From contig CALXYO010000001.1 in the NCBI GenBank assembly GCA_944393005.1, positions 1 to 64,000 on the forward strand: 64,000 nucleotides of DNA. The letters run 5' to 3'. How positions within the stretch are numbered: the first letter of the stretch is position 1; every line of letters starts with the position of its first letter. The notes beneath the pieces are model-generated. The model was given only the letters and a program-made list of their open reading frames with translations. It was not told the origin of the DNA and searched no databases. The DNA is from an uncultured Spirochaetales bacterium (GTDB lineage Bacteria; Spirochaetota; Spirochaetia; Sphaerochaetales; Sphaerochaetaceae). Below, one piece after another: positions 61,430-64,000 of the stretch. The position numbers were made by a program, and so were the translations under genes.

Positions 61430-63915
61430 TGAAAGGGAAAAGAGAGTTGATGACATTAGAAGAAAAGACTCATTACATTAAGGAACTGTCCAGGATCGGC
61501 TTTGTCAAAGGTTATGTGCTGAAGGAGGATGTTCTTTCTGTTCTTAACCTCAGGGAAGAAGATATCAACAAGTCGACAGACTTTGATGACATCATCAATG
61601 AGCTGAGCGAGAGTGATATCGCATACCATGAAAGTGCCAGCGAAGCTGCCAAGGACGGTGATATCGATGTCGATTCAATGACTGAAGAGGAACTCGAGGA
61701 GGACAGTCTTGATGACTATCCGATGGATGATGAGGATCTTGCTTCTGATGATGTCGAGGCCGATTATGATATCCCGGTTGAAGATGAATCCTCCGACAGC
61801 GAGGACGAGGAAAACGAAGACGAGGATTATGATGAGGACGATGAGGACAGGGAAGATGATATCGACGCCGATGCTCCGTCTCTCAGTTCGCTGGCAAGCA
61901 GCGAAGATGACCACATCGGTTCTTCGGTACAGTATGTCGACATCACTCAGATAAGCGATTCAAGTGATCATGACGTGAAGTCCCATACAATTCTCGGCAA
62001 TGACAAGCTGGAGGCATCAGGTGACGATCCGATTCGCCTTTACCTCAAGGAAATCGGCAAGGAGAACCTGCTTGATGCAGCTCAGGAAGTCACTCTTTCA
62101 AAACAGATGGAAGCCGGTGACGAGGTCATACGTTCCGTAATCAGGGAAAGCGGTCTCCTCATTTCGATTTTCACCAAGATCAGCAACCAGCTTGCGACAA
62201 GGGTTGATGAGGAAGATGATTCGATCTCTCCTGAGGAGCTCAAAGTTCTTCTCTCCAGACAGAAGCACTACACCAGCTGCTACAGGGATGCACTGAAGGA
62301 CTGCACTAAACAGCTGAAGGAATACAACGAGAATATCCAGAGAGCCATCCTCACTGGCGAAGATATCATCAATGATGAGAAATTCAGACAGAAGAGAGAT
62401 GAGCTCATGAAGCTCTATCTCGGCGGTTTTGAGGTCAGGGCAGATGAAATCGAGTTCTTCAGTCCTTCAAACAAGGCAGACTTCGTCAAGGCTCTCGGAC
62501 TTGAGGCAAAGGATGCTGATGATGAGACCCTCAGACAGTATGTTAGAATAGTCACTCCGTATGGAAACAGGATTGTTGTCTCACGGAATCATATTGTTGA
62601 CAAGAACGATCAGTCGGTTTTCGCACAGTTCGATGCCGAGACGGAAAATCTTTCTTCAGAAGAAGAGGGCAGCGGTGAAACTCAGCAGGGCGAAGGTACA
62701 TTAGATGCATTGAGGAAAGATGCCGACTATTCACAGATCCTTGAGGCAAGCAGTGCTGCCGGCAGTGAGAAGCTTCCTATCTGGTATTATCCGATACTCA
62801 TTGAGCAGGATGAGATCGATGAGATGACGAACCGTTTCGTTGAAGCGGCAGATTTCATAAATGAATGCAACCAGAAAGAGGCATATCTCATCAACAGACT
62901 TAAGATTTCCCATGATCCCAATGAGACTGCCCGTGAGCTCCGACAGCTCGGACGTGATCTTGCAACACGCTCGAAGACCAAGTCCATTGAGGAGCGTCTC
63001 GCTCTTTCCGCAGATGAGATCAAGGAAGACATAAAGTCCCTCCAGGTGACAGAGAAGAAACTCAAGCAGATCTGCTATGAATTCGAGTCTTTCGATGACA
63101 AACCCGATCCGTCAGATCCTGATAAGGTTCTCAAGAGCGGAACTGAGAAGATCCTTGAGTCCGTGAAGAAGATCAAGAAGGGACAGAAGATGATGAAGGA
63201 TGCCAAGGACAGGCTGATCAAGGCAAACCTCCGTCTCGTCGTTTCGATTGCAAAGAAATATACAAACCGCGGACTTCAGTTCTTTGATCTCGTTCAGGAA
63301 GGAAACATCGGACTTATCAAGGCCGTTGAGAAGTTTGAATACAGGAAGGGTTTCAAGTTCTCAACTTATGCCACATGGTGGATCAGACAGGCCATAACAC
63401 GTTCTATTTCCGATCAGGCAAGGACCATCCGTGTTCCTGTCCATATGATTGAGCAGATCAACAAGGTCGTAAGGGAATCCCGCTCGCTTCTCCAGCAGTT
63501 CGGACGGGAGCCGACCGACGAGGAAATCGCCGAGAAGCTCGGATGGGATGAGAAGAAGGTCAAGGCAGTCAAGTCTGTTTCAAGAGAACCGATTTCGCTT
63601 GAGACTCCGGTGGGAGAGGAAGAGGACAGCCTCCTTTCCGATTTCATTGAGGACAAGGATGTCGAGAATCCCGCCACACAGACTGCATATGTGCTTCTGA
63701 AGGAGCAGATATCAGAGGTTCTCACGACACTTCCGCCGCGTGAACAGGAAGTCCTGAGAATGCGTTTCGGTCTTGATGACGGTTATCCATTGACACTTGA
63801 AGAGGTTGGCTTGTATTTTGATGTTACCCGTGAGAGAATCAGACAGATAGAAGCCAAGGCGCTTAGAAGACTCAGACATCCGAAGAGAAGCAGAAAACTC
63901 AAGGATTATGTATAA
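61426..63915 (+). CDS. rpoD: Housekeeping sigma factor RpoD (sigma-70)
   Basis: An 829-residue primary sigma factor, longer than E. coli sigma-70 (613). An N-terminal region 1.1-like part is followed by a very acidic stretch of about 75 residues (Asp/Glu-rich, about 72-146), region 1.2 ([16 protein letters not shown]) and a large non-conserved insert of about 330 residues. Regions 2-4 are standard: [41 protein letters not shown] and [21 protein letters not shown] 61426 or ATG 61429 are both possible. Confidence 0.97.
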   Translation: MMKGKRELMTLEEKTHYIKELSRIGFVKGYVLKEDVLSVLNLREEDINKSTDFDDIINELSESDIAYHESASEAAKDGDIDVDSMTEEELEEDSLDDYPMDDEDLASDDVEADYDIPVEDESSDSEDEENEDEDYDEDDEDREDDIDADAPSLSSLASSEDDHIGSSVQYVDITQISDSSDHDVKSHTILGNDKLEASGDDPIRLYLKEIGKENLLDAAQEVTLSKQMEAGDEVIRSVIRESGLLISIFTKISNQLATRVDEEDDSISPEELKVLLSRQKHYTSCYRDALKDCTKQLKEYNENIQRAILTGEDIINDEKFRQKRDELMKLYLGGFEVRADEIEFFSPSNKADFVKALGLEAKDADDETLRQYVRIVTPYGNRIVVSRNHIVDKNDQSVFAQFDAETENLSSEEEGSGETQQGEGTLDALRKDADYSQILEASSAAGSEKLPIWYYPILIEQDEIDEMTNRFVEAADFINECNQKEAYLINRLKISHDPNETARELRQLGRDLATRSKTKSIEERLALSADEIKEDIKSLQVTEKKLKQICYEFESFDDKPDPSDPDKVLKSGTEKILESVKKIKKGQKMMKDAKDRLIKANLRLVVSIAKKYTNRGLQFFDLVQEGNIGLIKAVEKFEYRKGFKFSTYATWWIRQAITRSISDQARTIRVPVHMIEQINKVVRESRSLLQQFGREPTDEEIAEKLGWDEKKVKAVKSVSREPISLETPVGEEEDSLLSDFIEDKDVENPATQTAYVLLKEQISEVLTTLPPREQEVLRMRFGLDDGYPLTLEEVGLYFDVTRERIRQIEAKALRRLRHPKRSRKLKDYV

Positions 63916-63935
63916 ATTACAGGAGATTGACAATA

Positions 63936-64000
63936 ATGGCTGAAAACGAATTACAGCACGTACACACTCTTTTATTACAGCTTCAGGACGTTCTCAGGGA
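63936..64000 (+). CDS. Truncated gene after rpoD
   Basis: Only the first 21 codons are in the window (MAENELQHVHTLLLQLQDVL). AGGAG is ten bases before the ATG. The start looks helical. In Treponema a coiled-coil zinc-ribbon protein follows rpoD, from memory, and this could be its counterpart. Confidence 0.6.
   Translation, partial: MAENELQHVHTLLLQLQDVLR

Overview
The window looks like chromosomal DNA of a spirochaete, probably from the Spirochaetales/Sphaerochaetales side. The main evidence is one long division and cell-wall cluster in the order mraZ-rsmH-ftsL-murF-mraY-ftsW-ftsQ-ftsA-ftsZ, then a DprA relative and hslVU. From memory this is close to the Borrelia and Treponema order. Other spirochaete-like traits are a PUR/DUF3276 nucleic-acid-binding protein, a UPF0164/FadL-like outer-membrane protein after a lipoprotein, and a two-component sigma-54 activator. 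G+C is intermediate by eye, and genes are tightly packed with many 1-, 4- and 8-base overlaps. In motile Borrelia the flagellar operon follows hslVU. Here only an FlhF-like GTPase follows and no structural flagellar gene occurs in 64 kb, so a non-motile lineage is possible but unproven.

Layout. 0.1-2.5 kb: DUF4912 protein and GH57 alpha-glucan enzyme. 2.5-3.15 kb: AT-rich non-coding DNA. 3.1-17.2 kb: division/murein cluster, two tyrosine recombinases flanking a decayed DprA, hslVU and flhF-like. 17.2-20.6 kb: ftsI on the minus strand, divergent from a LysM/LytM protein that lacks zinc ligands, then a GNAT acetyltransferase. 20.7-31 kb: secA (minus) divergent from an operon murG-cvpA-holB-like-histidine kinase-NtrC-like regulator-dinG. 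31-33 kb: groES, a hypothetical gene, and an alternative sigma-70-family factor behind a near-perfect -24/-12 (sigma-54) promoter. 33-36.3 kb: ppdK and a small XRE regulator. 36.4-38.7 kb: an AT-rich lipoprotein/outer-membrane-protein pair. 38.7-42.8 kb: DUF368 transporter, flavin-binding protein, tldD and tldE. 42.8-45.8 kb: tRNA-Thr, a lipoprotein behind a G10 tract, a small acidic protein, tsaD, a small minus-strand gene, tRNA-Gln and tRNA-Glu. 45.8-51.4 kb: ABC-F, coaX, M29-like protein, tRNA-Gly, PUR protein, ZIP transporter and rnhB. 51.4-57.9 kb: smc, ffh, rpsP, khpA, rimM, trmD, rplS. 57.9-64 kb: zinc-ribbon protein, coaD, tRNA-Tyr, YkgJ-like protein, dnaG, rpoD and a truncated gene.

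The most interesting signals are regulatory. (1) The sigma-factor gene at 32.0 kb has a textbook sigma-54 element with upstream dyads and repeats, and a sigma-54 activator with GAFTGA lies 4 kb away; this resembles the Rrp2-RpoN-RpoS cascade of Borrelia. (2) A G10 tract in the leader of a lipoprotein gene could give phase variation. (3) A terminator sits between the tRNA-Glu gene and the ABC-F ribosome-binding site with no room for a promoter, which suggests attenuation. (4) A hairpin bridges the Shine-Dalgarno and start codon of ppdK. Several proteins keep a fold but have lost active-site features: DprA, the LytM protein, the M29 protein and the second ABC-F P-loop. SMC appears to lack its hinge.

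All assignments come from reading motifs and context without database searches. Statements on gene order in other spirochaetes are from memory.
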